From positions 1-41,556 of the forward strand of contig JAJUJY010000021.1 in assembly GCA_029265085.1 (NCBI GenBank): a stretch of 41,556 bases of DNA. The letters are read 5' to 3'. Numbering within the stretch: the stretch's first letter is position 1; each line of letters begins with the position of its first letter. Below the pieces are notes generated by a model that searched no databases, was not told where the DNA came from, and saw nothing but the letters and a program-made list of their open reading frames with translations. This document shows, piece after piece, positions 23,731-32,248 of the stretch. The stretch comes from Chloroflexota bacterium (GTDB lineage: Bacteria > Chloroflexota > Anaerolineae > Anaerolineales > Anaerolineaceae). Both the position numbers and the translations under genes were made by a program.

Positions 23731-24678
23731 ATGACAATCATTGCCAATCAATGGGAAACCCAATTACTCCATCTCGTTGCTGAAGCCAATCCGGCTGTCA
23801 GCTTAAAAAAGGGCAGCCTGGAAATCCATCCTGGAATGATCCAGTCAGCATATCTGCACTGTGCCAACCTGACGAAACAACACAGCAAAACCTTTTCGAT
23901 GGCAGCCCAAATATTAGAACCGAACATCCGCGGGGCAATTCATGCATTATATGCATACTGCCGCACCTCTGACGACATTGTAGACCGCAGCACTGGAAAT
24001 ACCCTGGTCAAGTTAAATGCATGGAAACAAAAATCACTGAATCTTAACACAACCGAGAATGATCCGGTTATTCTCGCCTGGGCGGACACCTGTCACCGCT
24101 TTCATATTCCCCGCCGTTATGCCGAACAATTAATTGAAGGAGTTGAACGAGATCTGGTTCAAAGCCGGTATGAAACATTTGAAGAGCTGGCTGTTTATTG
24201 TTACGGTGTAGCCTCTACCGTAGGGCTGATGTACATGCATATTGTTGGTTACGAAAGTGATGCCGCTATTCCTTACGCGGTCAAACTGGGTGTAGCTCTT
24301 CAAATGACCAATATTCTGCGGGACATTGGTGAAGATTGGGCAAATGGACGCTTGTATCTTCCACAGGTAGAATTGGCGCAGTTTCAGATATCCGAAGAAC
24401 AGCTTGCTCAGGGACTTGTTAACCGTAACTGGCGCAATTTTATGCGGTTTCAAATTGATCGTACTCGCCAGATTTATGCAGAAGCCTGGCCTGGAATAGC
24501 CATGCTTTCTCCGCACGGCAGGTTAGCAGTAGCCGCAGCAGCCACATTTTATCGCGGGATATTAGATGACATCGAAAAACATGATTATGATGTGTTTTCG
24601 CGCCGTGCACACCTCAGCGGGCTGAAAAAGATCAGTATGCTGCCCGGGATATGGTTAAAATCCCAAATACCCGGATAA
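23731..24678 (+). CDS. crtB: squalene/phytoene synthase family protein
   Basis: Head-to-head condensation of two prenyl diphosphates (GGPP to phytoene, or FPP to squalene). The protein has 315 residues from the ATG at 23731, with AGGAG six bases upstream; an in-frame TTG 13 codons earlier is unlikely. The two Mg-diphosphate motifs are DDIVD (81-85, in YAYCRTSDD) and DIGED (198-202, in MTNILRDIGEDWANGRLYLP). The sequence around both motifs fits CrtB more than HpnC/HpnD, but specificity is not certain. No desaturase or cyclase is in the window, so the rest of the pathway must lie elsewhere. It is monocistronic, with its own promoter and terminator. Confidence 0.88.
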   Translation: MTIIANQWETQLLHLVAEANPAVSLKKGSLEIHPGMIQSAYLHCANLTKQHSKTFSMAAQILEPNIRGAIHALYAYCRTSDDIVDRSTGNTLVKLNAWKQKSLNLNTTENDPVILAWADTCHRFHIPRRYAEQLIEGVERDLVQSRYETFEELAVYCYGVASTVGLMYMHIVGYESDAAIPYAVKLGVALQMTNILRDIGEDWANGRLYLPQVELAQFQISEEQLAQGLVNRNWRNFMRFQIDRTRQIYAEAWPGIAMLSPHGRLAVAAAATFYRGILDDIEKHDYDVFSRRAHLSGLKKISMLPGIWLKSQIPG

Positions 24679-24684
24679 TCAAAA

Positions 24685-24720
24685 ACCGCCATCTGCTCAA
24701 ATCAGGTGGCGGTTATTTTG
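24685..24720 (+). terminator. intrinsic terminator of the phytoene synthase gene
   Basis: An 11-bp stem with one G-T pair (24685-24695 with 24703-24713) is followed by TATTTTG. It may also serve the converging minus-strand operon. Confidence 0.75.
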
Positions 24721-24735
24721 TGATTTCGCAAAAAT

Positions 24736-26784
24736 TTACGGTGTTACAGACTCAACAAGATCACATAATGCAGAAGCTTTCACTTTATCTCCAAATTCCT
24801 TTGAAATTTGAACCCCTTCTAATCCTTCATACCGTTCTAATTGAGCGCAAACAAATGGATTGATTTCTTCAGATATTTCTTGCATTCTGGTAACAGTATT
24901 CACCGCCTGTTCCCATGCACCGGTATTCACGTAGGCATCCAATAAAGGCAATAATTCGCCAGCCGTCATTGGCGAATAGTTTTGACCTTGAGCTTCGTTC
25001 ATAAATTGGATGACTTCTTGCCATTGCGATTGCTGCCTGGCTAGATCCGCTTTTTGGAAATAATAACACCAACCATGCGATGGTTCTTTTCCAAAAACGG
25101 CCTTATCAGGCTGGATTTGAGAACTAGAATTAATTGTTGATAGATTGGTAGTCAAAAACAAACTGCGTGCACTTGATTTGAGAAGAGGATCCAGCAGATA
25201 TACAGGATCTAGAACCCGCAGACAACCACTTGCCGGTTGAAACGATAATGAAAAAGCTTCTGAGGTAGACCCTGTGAATTGTATATTGCGGAATTTGTAC
25301 GAGATCTCATACCCCGGTTCCAATTTATAAAACGAATAGCCCTCATTTCTCAAAGTTAAAAACCAATAAGGTACGACCGGGCTGGATAGATTTTTACCAT
25401 ACAGCACATTCAAACCGAATCCTGTAGCATAATCGGATAATTTTCCACTGGGAATACCAGAACCAAAAATAGCTGTTCCAGGTTTAATTTCTGGTGCGCG
25501 CCAGGAAAGCTGCCAAAAGAAATTGCGTTGGTTATCCCAGTCCAATCGATACTTATTTACTGTTTGAATTTGAACAGCCACCGCTAAACCGGCCAATACT
25601 GCTAAAAACACATATTTTTGTTTTTGTGTTCTTAATAACCAATCGATGAGAATGACAGCGAAAATTGTCGCTCCAAACATCGGGGCAAGCGAAAAACGCA
25701 CCGACCACCCCCCTTCCGACATTTGCCTGCCAATTACCCATACTGGTAAACCGCCTAACAATATTGCAACAAGACTTAATATACTTCCGTGAGAATAAAA
25801 ATGATCCTCATGATTATCCGAAGAAATAATTTTGTTCGATAGTAATAACCAACCCGCGGCGATTAAAGCAATAATGATCCCAATTGCCCAGGAAAATAAA
25901 TTCGCTTTTGCCAGGAAGTTAATCCGTTCAACAGCAACTGTATCCGCCCAACTATTAACAAATAAGTAAAGGATATCTTGAATAACCCGCGTGGCTAAAT
26001 CTAACAACCCAATTAAAGGTTTTTGAAGAATTTCCTTTAACAATACCGGGTCATTTGGCAAAATATCTGGGACCTGCGCAGGATAGATCAGTAACCGCCA
26101 ATATATGAAGCTGCCGAGGCAGAGGCCAAACGGCAGCCAGGTCAAGAACACTTTCCCCAAGGCAGCTTTGACATTAATTTCATCCTTACGGATCAAGAAA
26201 TACAGGTACGCCAGGCGAAAAGCTTCAAGCCCAATAAAGTATTCCATCGTAAACAAATGCCCAAGTGTTGCTGCCACAGCCAACGGTATGAAAACCCAAG
26301 CATGGCGTTTATGAGTCACTGCTTTACCCATCAACCATAAGGATGAACAATATAAAAGCATGGTAATAAAGTGCTGGTTAAAAGCAACAGACACTGATTG
26401 GAGCATGAAGGATGGATATACCAATAAGAAAATTCCCGCCCATTGGATTTGCCATTTCCGTTTTGGCCAAAGCAGCAATAACGCAGCGACAAAAAATAGT
26501 ACGGCACCCCAACGCGCCAATAATGTCAAAATCTGCCACATAGCTGGATTCATAGAGAACCAGGGGAAGAGCATATTATAGGTCCAGGCAGAAAATGGGC
26601 GGTCATACAAAAAATATGCAGAGGTTATTTGTGGATCATTGATTTTCCATAAAAACACAGCTTGCCAATCATCCCAGTAAAAACCCATCCCCTTTAATTG
26701 CATTAAGTAACTTGCTGCCCCAACAAGCAGTAAAAGAAAAGGATAACCCAATGGATGACCTACAATTTTTTGTAAGGTTTTCAT
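24736..26784 (-). CDS. GT-C-like polytopic membrane protein, paralogue of the gene at 16462
   Basis: The protein has 682 residues, the same length as the paralogue. About a dozen TM segments span residues 13-430; the first outer loop has FYWDDWQA and then YDRPFSAWTYN. The soluble C-terminal region contains EPSHGWCYYFQKADLARQQSQW followed by TPR-like helices, aligning with the EPEHGWCYFYQQAELA block of 16462-18510. The acidic DDW pair is where GT-C enzymes hold the catalytic Asp. It starts 3 bases after the stop of the GT39-like gene, so it is the last gene of a minus-strand operon. It is more AT-rich than its paralogue, and its donor and acceptor are unknown. Confidence 0.75.
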   Translation of the reverse strand: MKTLQKIVGHPLGYPFLLLLVGAASYLMQLKGMGFYWDDWQAVFLWKINDPQITSAYFLYDRPFSAWTYNMLFPWFSMNPAMWQILTLLARWGAVLFFVAALLLLWPKRKWQIQWAGIFLLVYPSFMLQSVSVAFNQHFITMLLYCSSLWLMGKAVTHKRHAWVFIPLAVAATLGHLFTMEYFIGLEAFRLAYLYFLIRKDEINVKAALGKVFLTWLPFGLCLGSFIYWRLLIYPAQVPDILPNDPVLLKEILQKPLIGLLDLATRVIQDILYLFVNSWADTVAVERINFLAKANLFSWAIGIIIALIAAGWLLLSNKIISSDNHEDHFYSHGSILSLVAILLGGLPVWVIGRQMSEGGWSVRFSLAPMFGATIFAVILIDWLLRTQKQKYVFLAVLAGLAVAVQIQTVNKYRLDWDNQRNFFWQLSWRAPEIKPGTAIFGSGIPSGKLSDYATGFGLNVLYGKNLSSPVVPYWFLTLRNEGYSFYKLEPGYEISYKFRNIQFTGSTSEAFSLSFQPASGCLRVLDPVYLLDPLLKSSARSLFLTTNLSTINSSSQIQPDKAVFGKEPSHGWCYYFQKADLARQQSQWQEVIQFMNEAQGQNYSPMTAGELLPLLDAYVNTGAWEQAVNTVTRMQEISEEINPFVCAQLERYEGLEGVQISKEFGDKVKASALCDLVESVTP

Positions 26785-26787
26785 TTT

Positions 26788-27948
26788 TTAATTTTCCCCA
26801 TTGCGAGATGTTCGCTTTAAAAAAAGGTTCTTTGCTTTCTCCACGACTTCAACCACACCCTGTGAAGCAGACAAACAGTAGGGAACCAAAATAATTAATG
26901 TGTATTGAGGCCATTTCGTAGGCCAAAACAACAAAACAACCAATCCAATTACCAGCCACAAAAAATAAAAAATTTGTTTTTTATAAAGGCGTGGCAGCCC
27001 TATTAATGCAAAAATTGTGATGAACAAATCAATTCGCAAAAGAAAAGCAGCGCGAGTTGCCGGGAAAAAGGTTGAAAATGGCGCGGAAAACCAAATCAAT
27101 GGCTGCCAGAATGGATAGTGATAAGACTTAACAGAATTTGAGCTCGGGTATTTCATGTGAAAGGTAAGGGACTGAACCAAACGTTCCACAGGATGAGGCC
27201 AGAGATATGGATTGAACATAAAAAATGCGATCAAAGCTGTCACGCCCCATAACAGCATCACATATATATTCCGGGTGTTAATTTTCTTTTGAACTAGCAT
27301 CCATAGAAAATGCGCTAAGATCGCCAGACCGACCACGCAATACACATATTTAGAAGCTGCAGTTATGCCAAGTGCTGCAGCCGAACCGAATAACCACAGG
27401 TTATTATACTTTTTCTGGGCTTTCGCAGCGCCATCGATCCATTTCAAATAACAAAGGGCTGCAATTAAACTTGATAACAAAGGTAGAGCTTCAAGGTAAA
27501 CCACGCTGGTATATTTGATACTCAAAGTATCCACAGCTAAAAAGAATCCAGCCAAAGGATTGATTAGTGCCAAAACAAAAATAGCAATTGAGCTGAAAAA
27601 CACAGACAAATAACGCCCCACCAAAATCCAGGGACGGCCGTCACTTTCTTGAATTGGCGCAAGCCGGCGAATATCTTTTTCAAATAGCTTATCAATCGGA
27701 TCTTGCCCAAGCAAAGCAACGCCATACACGATTTTGTAAAGAGAGGGATGCTCAAAATTTTTGGTATTCCAAGCCAACCAGCTTAATTTCCCCTCTCTGA
27801 TATATTTTGTGTATTCTAAAGCGGTGTTCAAATATACTGGTTCATCAAAATCTATTTGAATGGTATTAGCCGCATAAATTCTTACCGATATTGAAACTAT
27901 CAATACCAAAAAAATGATTAACCCTCGAGATAATTTCTTATTACCCAT
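26788..27948 (-). CDS. GT39/PMT-like membrane glycosyltransferase
   Basis: The protein has 386 residues with about nine TM segments. The first outer loop carries IDFDEPVYLNTALEY: the D-E pair is the GT-C signature that binds the metal or lipid-phosphate sugar in ArnT/PMT-type enzymes. FEHPSLYKIVYG follows, with the EHP block typical of the family. It would transfer a sugar from a polyprenyl phosphate carrier to a protein or glycan outside the cytoplasmic membrane. AAAGG lies five bases before the ATG. It is the middle gene of the operon, 22 bases after 27971-29980 and 3 bases before the 682-aa gene. Confidence 0.82.
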   Translation of the reverse strand: MGNKKLSRGLIIFLVLIVSISVRIYAANTIQIDFDEPVYLNTALEYTKYIREGKLSWLAWNTKNFEHPSLYKIVYGVALLGQDPIDKLFEKDIRRLAPIQESDGRPWILVGRYLSVFFSSIAIFVLALINPLAGFFLAVDTLSIKYTSVVYLEALPLLSSLIAALCYLKWIDGAAKAQKKYNNLWLFGSAAALGITAASKYVYCVVGLAILAHFLWMLVQKKINTRNIYVMLLWGVTALIAFFMFNPYLWPHPVERLVQSLTFHMKYPSSNSVKSYHYPFWQPLIWFSAPFSTFFPATRAAFLLRIDLFITIFALIGLPRLYKKQIFYFLWLVIGLVVLLFWPTKWPQYTLIILVPYCLSASQGVVEVVEKAKNLFLKRTSRNGEN

Positions 27949-27970
27949 ATCAACCTTTCTGATAACAATT

Positions 27971-29980
27971 TCACATTTGCAAATCTTGAAAATGATAGGT
28001 CAGGAAAACAGTCATAATTTGCAAAAAAACGATTGCTGTCAAATACCAGGAACGCCTTTGTTTAATTTGGATTAATTCTCTGGCAGCTAATATAACTATC
28101 ATTGGCACCCAAAACATCCACAACCTTCCAACTTCGCCCTGGGTTGTACCTGCCAGGTTTAATAAAATAAATGTCATTAACCAAGACCCTAGTATTATAT
28201 CGGATTGCGAAACTCGCATTCGAAGACAGCGCCACAAAGTTCGAGCTGCCTGGACGAGGAATAAGCTGATTATGGGAAAACCAATTGTTGTTGAAAATTC
28301 TATAAGGTTTAATACCCCTGCTTTCACAGTTTGATTAATCCGTTCAGCCAATGGAACAGGCGCCGTTGGAGGCTGTAACCCAATTCTTAAATAGAAATCA
28401 AAATTGCGATTAATTTCAACCGTCTTTTGAAAACGGGTGACAAAATCGTAATTTAACGCAAAATAAAAAACAAAATAAGCCGTAATCACACCCAGGCCAA
28501 TCATGCCGAAAAATTGCACTCTTCGCCAAAAATTATATTCCTGGCGATTAGCCCAATAATCAAACCCGCCATATATACCTACAAAAACCAGAATCGGCAG
28601 AGCAGTGAATGTAAAAAATATCGACAGGTATAAGGTAAATCCTAATAGAAAGGCCAAAGGAAGCGATTGGTTCCGGAGTACTACAATCACAAAAATTATC
28701 AGGGATAAAAACAAAACTGGGTAAATTGCCTGATCCATAAATAAAACGACCAGTAATATATTGGGAGCTAAGGTGTAAAACAAGCCAGAAATTTTGCCAA
28801 TGAGGAAGCCTGCCTGCTCACTTAATACCCTTGCGGCAAAGAAGGTCAACACAAAAATAATCAAAAACGAGATAAATGGAAACGTCCAGGTGATAAAATT
28901 TGTTAACCGCTGATAACGAACTTCTGTGCTGAATTCCGGATGCCCCCCATTCACCAAACGTTCCAGGCCAATATAAAAAGCCATTAAGCCAGGCGGTTTG
29001 GTCCGAGGAAACATTGAATCCCCATAAATTTGCTCGTAATTGCGGATATTTTCTATCACACTTAAGTTATTTTCAGCGGCCTTAAGAGCATATGCACTAT
29101 GATAGCGTGAGAAAAATTTTGTTTTTAAGGATTCAAGCCCCGCCCCCTCGACATAGCCAAAACCAATTTGCAACCCAACCCCTAGCAGATAAATCAGTCC
29201 CAATTGGACAAGAAATAATCGAGAAGAACGAAGACTCCATAAACCTGCAGCAGTGATCGCGATTAAGAATATAAAAATGACAATATCTCTGATTGAGAAA
29301 ACCTTAGGTTTAATTTCCCAATACCAACCGGGAATATTGACAAACAAACGCACTTGAAAAACAAGAATTCCCCAATGGAATAGTGTCAAAAAAATAGTCA
29401 GGAATGTCGCAGCGGGGTAAATAATATCCAAGATTTTCCAAAAGCTTTTTTGACATAAATATTGCCAATATCGCAAAATTAACCAGATAACCAACTTAAT
29501 AGAACCAATGATTCCCCAAATCAGCACAGGCAATAACCGGGAAACAACGGAATATAACATTGAAAAAGATGTTGGAGCCAGCCGATTCGCAAGATCAATA
29601 TCATTTGGCAACCTCAACAAACAAAACCAAACAATATAAATAAATCCTAAAATCATTAAAATCCAAGAAATAATGGTTCCCGTTAACCATTTGTAATTAA
29701 TTAACCAGGTATCCAATTTTTTATAAAGCACCTGGGTAAAAGATTCATTTTTTCGCAAAATCAAAGCAGATGCTGTTAGTCCTATAAATAAAAACCCAAC
29801 CGTTCCAACAAACATTAAGCGAATTTTCGATAAACCGAAAATAAAAGAACTCTCTTTTTCAGAAGGAATTAAAAATAGCCATAAAATCACAAATAATGAT
29901 TCAAAAGCTGCCAGGGCCAGCAAGTGGTATATATGAATTTCTCGTTTCGAAGCGCTTACGGATAGATCATTCGTTTTCAT
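27971..29980 (-). CDS. large polytopic membrane protein, probable GT-C glycosyltransferase
   Basis: The protein has 669 residues and about 14-16 hydrophobic segments along the whole chain. In the outer loop after TM8 lies SMFPRTKPPGLMAFYIGLERL, a K-P-P-G/H-P-P-type block similar to loop motifs of GT-C and YfhO-like enzymes. TTQGEVGRLWMFWVPM is near the C-terminus. The sequence gives no clear catalytic DD pair, so the glycosyltransferase call rests on topology and neighbours. A TATAAT box ends 8 bases before the ATG and there is no ribosome binding site, suggesting that the transcript for this and the next two genes starts almost at the start codon. The region is AT-rich. Confidence 0.65.
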   Translation of the reverse strand: MKTNDLSVSASKREIHIYHLLALAAFESLFVILWLFLIPSEKESSFIFGLSKIRLMFVGTVGFLFIGLTASALILRKNESFTQVLYKKLDTWLINYKWLTGTIISWILMILGFIYIVWFCLLRLPNDIDLANRLAPTSFSMLYSVVSRLLPVLIWGIIGSIKLVIWLILRYWQYLCQKSFWKILDIIYPAATFLTIFLTLFHWGILVFQVRLFVNIPGWYWEIKPKVFSIRDIVIFIFLIAITAAGLWSLRSSRLFLVQLGLIYLLGVGLQIGFGYVEGAGLESLKTKFFSRYHSAYALKAAENNLSVIENIRNYEQIYGDSMFPRTKPPGLMAFYIGLERLVNGGHPEFSTEVRYQRLTNFITWTFPFISFLIIFVLTFFAARVLSEQAGFLIGKISGLFYTLAPNILLVVLFMDQAIYPVLFLSLIIFVIVVLRNQSLPLAFLLGFTLYLSIFFTFTALPILVFVGIYGGFDYWANRQEYNFWRRVQFFGMIGLGVITAYFVFYFALNYDFVTRFQKTVEINRNFDFYLRIGLQPPTAPVPLAERINQTVKAGVLNLIEFSTTIGFPIISLFLVQAARTLWRCLRMRVSQSDIILGSWLMTFILLNLAGTTQGEVGRLWMFWVPMIVILAARELIQIKQRRSWYLTAIVFLQIMTVFLTYHFQDLQM

Positions 29981-29988
29981 AGGATTAG

Positions 29989-29994
29989 ATTATA
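29989..29994 (-). promoter_or_regulatory. -10 box of the GT operon
   Basis: TATAAT on the minus strand, 8 bases before the ATG at 29980, with no good -35. If used, the mRNA would be leaderless or nearly so. Confidence 0.4.
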
Positions 29995-30032
29995 GTTTCG
30001 CAGAAAAAGAAAATATTATTTTGACACTCTAT

Positions 30033-30602
30033 TTATTCATCCATCAACCGGCTTACGAATGGCGACATGAATTCTTCAGCCAGAATATCCATAAGAATCA
30101 CATCGTACATTTTCCCAGCAATAATTCTGGCCTGCCTTCTGCGGCCAATTTCTTTGAAGCCAACCCTTTTATACGCCTGGATCGCACGTTCATTAAATGC
30201 GAACACGCCCAACATAATACTATTGAGATTCAGTAAATTAAAGCCGTAATCCAAAATCAGGCGCATAGCATCCTGTCCATATCCTTTCCCCCAATAGGAT
30301 TTCTCGCCAATCAAAATTCCTGCCATCGCCGACCGGTCAACCTGATTTATGCTGAACAACATAATCCGTCCAATGGCCTGATTGGTTTCTCGGTCACAAA
30401 TCGAGAAAACTTTCCACTGTTTTTTTATAATTTCAGCAATGGATTCCTGTTCATTTTCCAATGTGGTCAGGGTATATGCTTCATCGCCCAGGGGGATGGC
30501 GACATCCAGGTCATTTAGCCAGGCAGCCCATTTCTCTGCATCTTCAGTAGATACAGGGGACAAAAAACATTTGTCCCCTATTAATTTTGGATAGTGCGGC
30601 AT
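30033..30602 (-). CDS. GNAT N-acetyltransferase, RimJ/RimL-like
   Basis: The protein has 189 residues. The acetyl-CoA-binding motif is GEKSYWGKGYGQDAMRLILDYGF (Q/RxxGxG/A type, about 98-120), followed by the second motif VFAFNERAIQAYKRVGFKEIGRRR, which is diagnostic of RimJ/RimL and sugar-amine acetyltransferases. It would acetylate an amino group of a protein, antibiotic or amino sugar. GAGG lies four bases before the ATG. It is 52 bases upstream of the GT operon on the same strand, which makes an amino-sugar substrate conceivable but unproven. Confidence 0.85.
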   Translation of the reverse strand: MPHYPKLIGDKCFLSPVSTEDAEKWAAWLNDLDVAIPLGDEAYTLTTLENEQESIAEIIKKQWKVFSICDRETNQAIGRIMLFSINQVDRSAMAGILIGEKSYWGKGYGQDAMRLILDYGFNLLNLNSIMLGVFAFNERAIQAYKRVGFKEIGRRRQARIIAGKMYDVILMDILAEEFMSPFVSRLMDE

Positions 30603-30768
30603 CTTTCCTCGTGTGCGTGAGAAGTCCTGACTATTTTACCCGGTTTTACGAAATCCAAAAAAAATCACGCTCGATTCCAGTTCCCATACTTAACACTATA
30701 CTTTCGGTTAGGGAGATTTTCGTGAGCCTGGCTTATAAATAATAAATCAAATTATGCATGAGGTTGGA

Positions 30769-31674
30769 ATGAAAAATATTTTTACTGTTTTCTTATTTGC
30801 AGTGATTGCAATCCTGATCATCGCTGGGGCAGCCTGGGGTATCGGTAGGATTCAATTAAACGCCAGATTAGAGGATGAAAAATCTCGCAGTTTAAGTACC
30901 TTGACGCTGGATACGACCCAATCGCTAAAAGTCACTCCCTTATTTGAGGCAGACGGTTTACCTGGATTTGAAATAGGGCACGGTGTGTCGTACTGGATTG
31001 AAACCGACCAGGCTACCATATTACTGGACGCTGGTTTTGGACAAGATTATGCGGTTGAGAAGAATTTGAAAGCCCTCGGGCTAGATCCGCAATCGTTGAA
31101 TGCAATTATGCTTTCCCACAAACATCCCGATCATGTTGGCGGATACAATGCATTTTTCAAGAACACGTTTTCATTTACACGTGAGCCGGTTGATTTTTCA
31201 ACGAAAGCCATTTTTCTCCCCCGCGCATTAAATATTCCTGGGGGCAATCCAATTGTTGCAGAGGATCCTCAAATCATTGCCCCTGGCGTTGGAACTTCTG
31301 GAACGTTTATCTTCCAGGAATTATTTCCCTTTTCAATTCTGAGCGGCTGGCAAGCAGAACATGCATTGGTAATTAATCTTGAAAATCGCGGCCTGGTCAT
31401 CATTACCAGCTGCGGCCATCCAGGTCTGGAACAAATTACTGAGCAAGTTGAATCGGTCTACCAAGTGCCTGTGATCGGCATAATCGGTGGGTTGCATTAT
31501 GTTGCCGCAACCAATGCCCAGGTTGCTCAAGGAGTGCAATATATGCAGGAGCACCTATTCCAATTCGCTGCGCTCTCTCCGCATGACAGCAAACCTGAAC
31601 AAATTGAGCTGTTCCGCCAGGCATTCGGAGAACATTATTACGATATCAAAGTTGGTCAAACCATTCAGCCATAA
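30769..31674 (+). CDS. membrane-anchored metallo-beta-lactamase-fold hydrolase
   Basis: The protein has 301 residues from the ATG at 30769, which has GAGG five bases upstream; an ATG five codons earlier is less supported. One N-terminal TM anchor (about 4-24) places the enzyme outside the membrane. The metal site HKHPDH (HxHxDH) is near residue 119, with further candidate ligands in TSCGHPG and IGGLHYV. This arrangement matches the MBL-fold family annotated as beta-ribofuranosylaminobenzene 5'-phosphate synthase-like, whose real function in most bacteria is unknown. It is monocistronic with its own terminator. Confidence 0.85.
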   Translation: MKNIFTVFLFAVIAILIIAGAAWGIGRIQLNARLEDEKSRSLSTLTLDTTQSLKVTPLFEADGLPGFEIGHGVSYWIETDQATILLDAGFGQDYAVEKNLKALGLDPQSLNAIMLSHKHPDHVGGYNAFFKNTFSFTREPVDFSTKAIFLPRALNIPGGNPIVAEDPQIIAPGVGTSGTFIFQELFPFSILSGWQAEHALVINLENRGLVIITSCGHPGLEQITEQVESVYQVPVIGIIGGLHYVAATNAQVAQGVQYMQEHLFQFAALSPHDSKPEQIELFRQAFGEHYYDIKVGQTIQP

Positions 31675-31689
31675 ACCAGCCTTTTTTGA

Positions 31690-31730
31690 AACACCACCTC
31701 CAAAAGATGATCGGAGGTGGTGTTGTTTTA
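31690..31730 (+). terminator. intrinsic terminator of the MBL-fold gene
   Basis: Perfect 12-bp stem AACACCACCTCC (31690-31701) with GGAGGTGGTGTT (31713-31724), then GTTTTA. Confidence 0.9.
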
Positions 31731-31978
31731 ACTCCAAGGGATGAAATAAATGCTGTGCCACCCAGGTTGTCAACCCGCTGCTGGCAGATAAAGTAAGCAC
31801 GGTGATTGGTTTTCCACTGCGGTATAACGATTGGATGGATTGGGCATTTGATCCGCTTGCGCTAATAGGCTGGGCTCCCAGATAAGTGACGGTTTGGAGG
31901 AAAGACATTCTTCCATTGCTTAAAAGCCTGAGAGATTCGCGATTTGGAACGGAAGTCTTGATCAACTTATATTAGCTT
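31731..31978. other. gene-poor stretch, possible coding remnant
   Basis: No convincing gene. The minus strand is open from about 31965 towards the MBL gene, giving TYLGAQPISASGSNAQSI and VLTLSASSGLTTWVAQHLF, which reads like ordinary protein. The frame then runs into the terminator and the antisense of the MBL gene, and I see no ribosome binding site at its ATG. It may be a decayed fragment. Confidence 0.35.
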
Positions 31979-32155
31979 ATGCATGCCTATTCTTTTCGAT
32001 TCGCAAAGCTATTTGGAGTGATTCAAATCTTTAATCGAGAAAAAGAAGAATTTCCAGGTACTGTAAAATATTACCTCCCGCAAGGGAAAGAAATCTTGAC
32101 TGCACTCAGGAAAACCCCGGAATTTTTCCCATGGAAAACTGCCTGGCAAGCTTAA
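31979..32155 (+). CDS. possible small protein (58 aa), unrecognised
   Basis: An ATG-started frame directly after an in-frame TAG encodes 58 residues with basic and aromatic character, including FNREKEEFPGTVKYYLPQGK and a C-terminal FFPWKTAWQA. Composition is protein-like, but there is no ribosome binding site or promoter, and I do not know a family. It could be a chance frame or the tail of a decayed gene. Confidence 0.25.
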   Translation: MHAYSFRFAKLFGVIQIFNREKEEFPGTVKYYLPQGKEILTALRKTPEFFPWKTAWQA

Positions 32156-32182
32156 GCCTTTTCCCCCACAGCTTGAAATAAA

Positions 32183-32213
32183 TTCGCCTTCCGGTTTTTC
32201 CCCGGAAGGCGAA
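32183..32213 (-). terminator. terminator of the secreted-protein gene
   Basis: Perfect 12-bp stem (32183-32194 with 32202-32213, loop of 7) is followed on the minus strand by ATTTATTT. It lies 35 bases past the stop at 32249. Confidence 0.75.
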
Positions 32214-32248
32214 AAGTTACATGTACAAGACATTTGCCGAATTACACT

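Noticed and set aside
16462..26784. Inverted duplication or transposon explaining the two GT-C paralogues
   Set aside because: The proteins share only motifs and length, not near-identical DNA, and no terminal repeats or transposase are seen; they are old paralogues.
31555..31965. 136-aa minus-strand frame overlapping the MBL-fold gene
   Set aside because: About half of it is antisense to the MBL gene and its terminator, with no start signal; kept only as a possible remnant outside the overlap.
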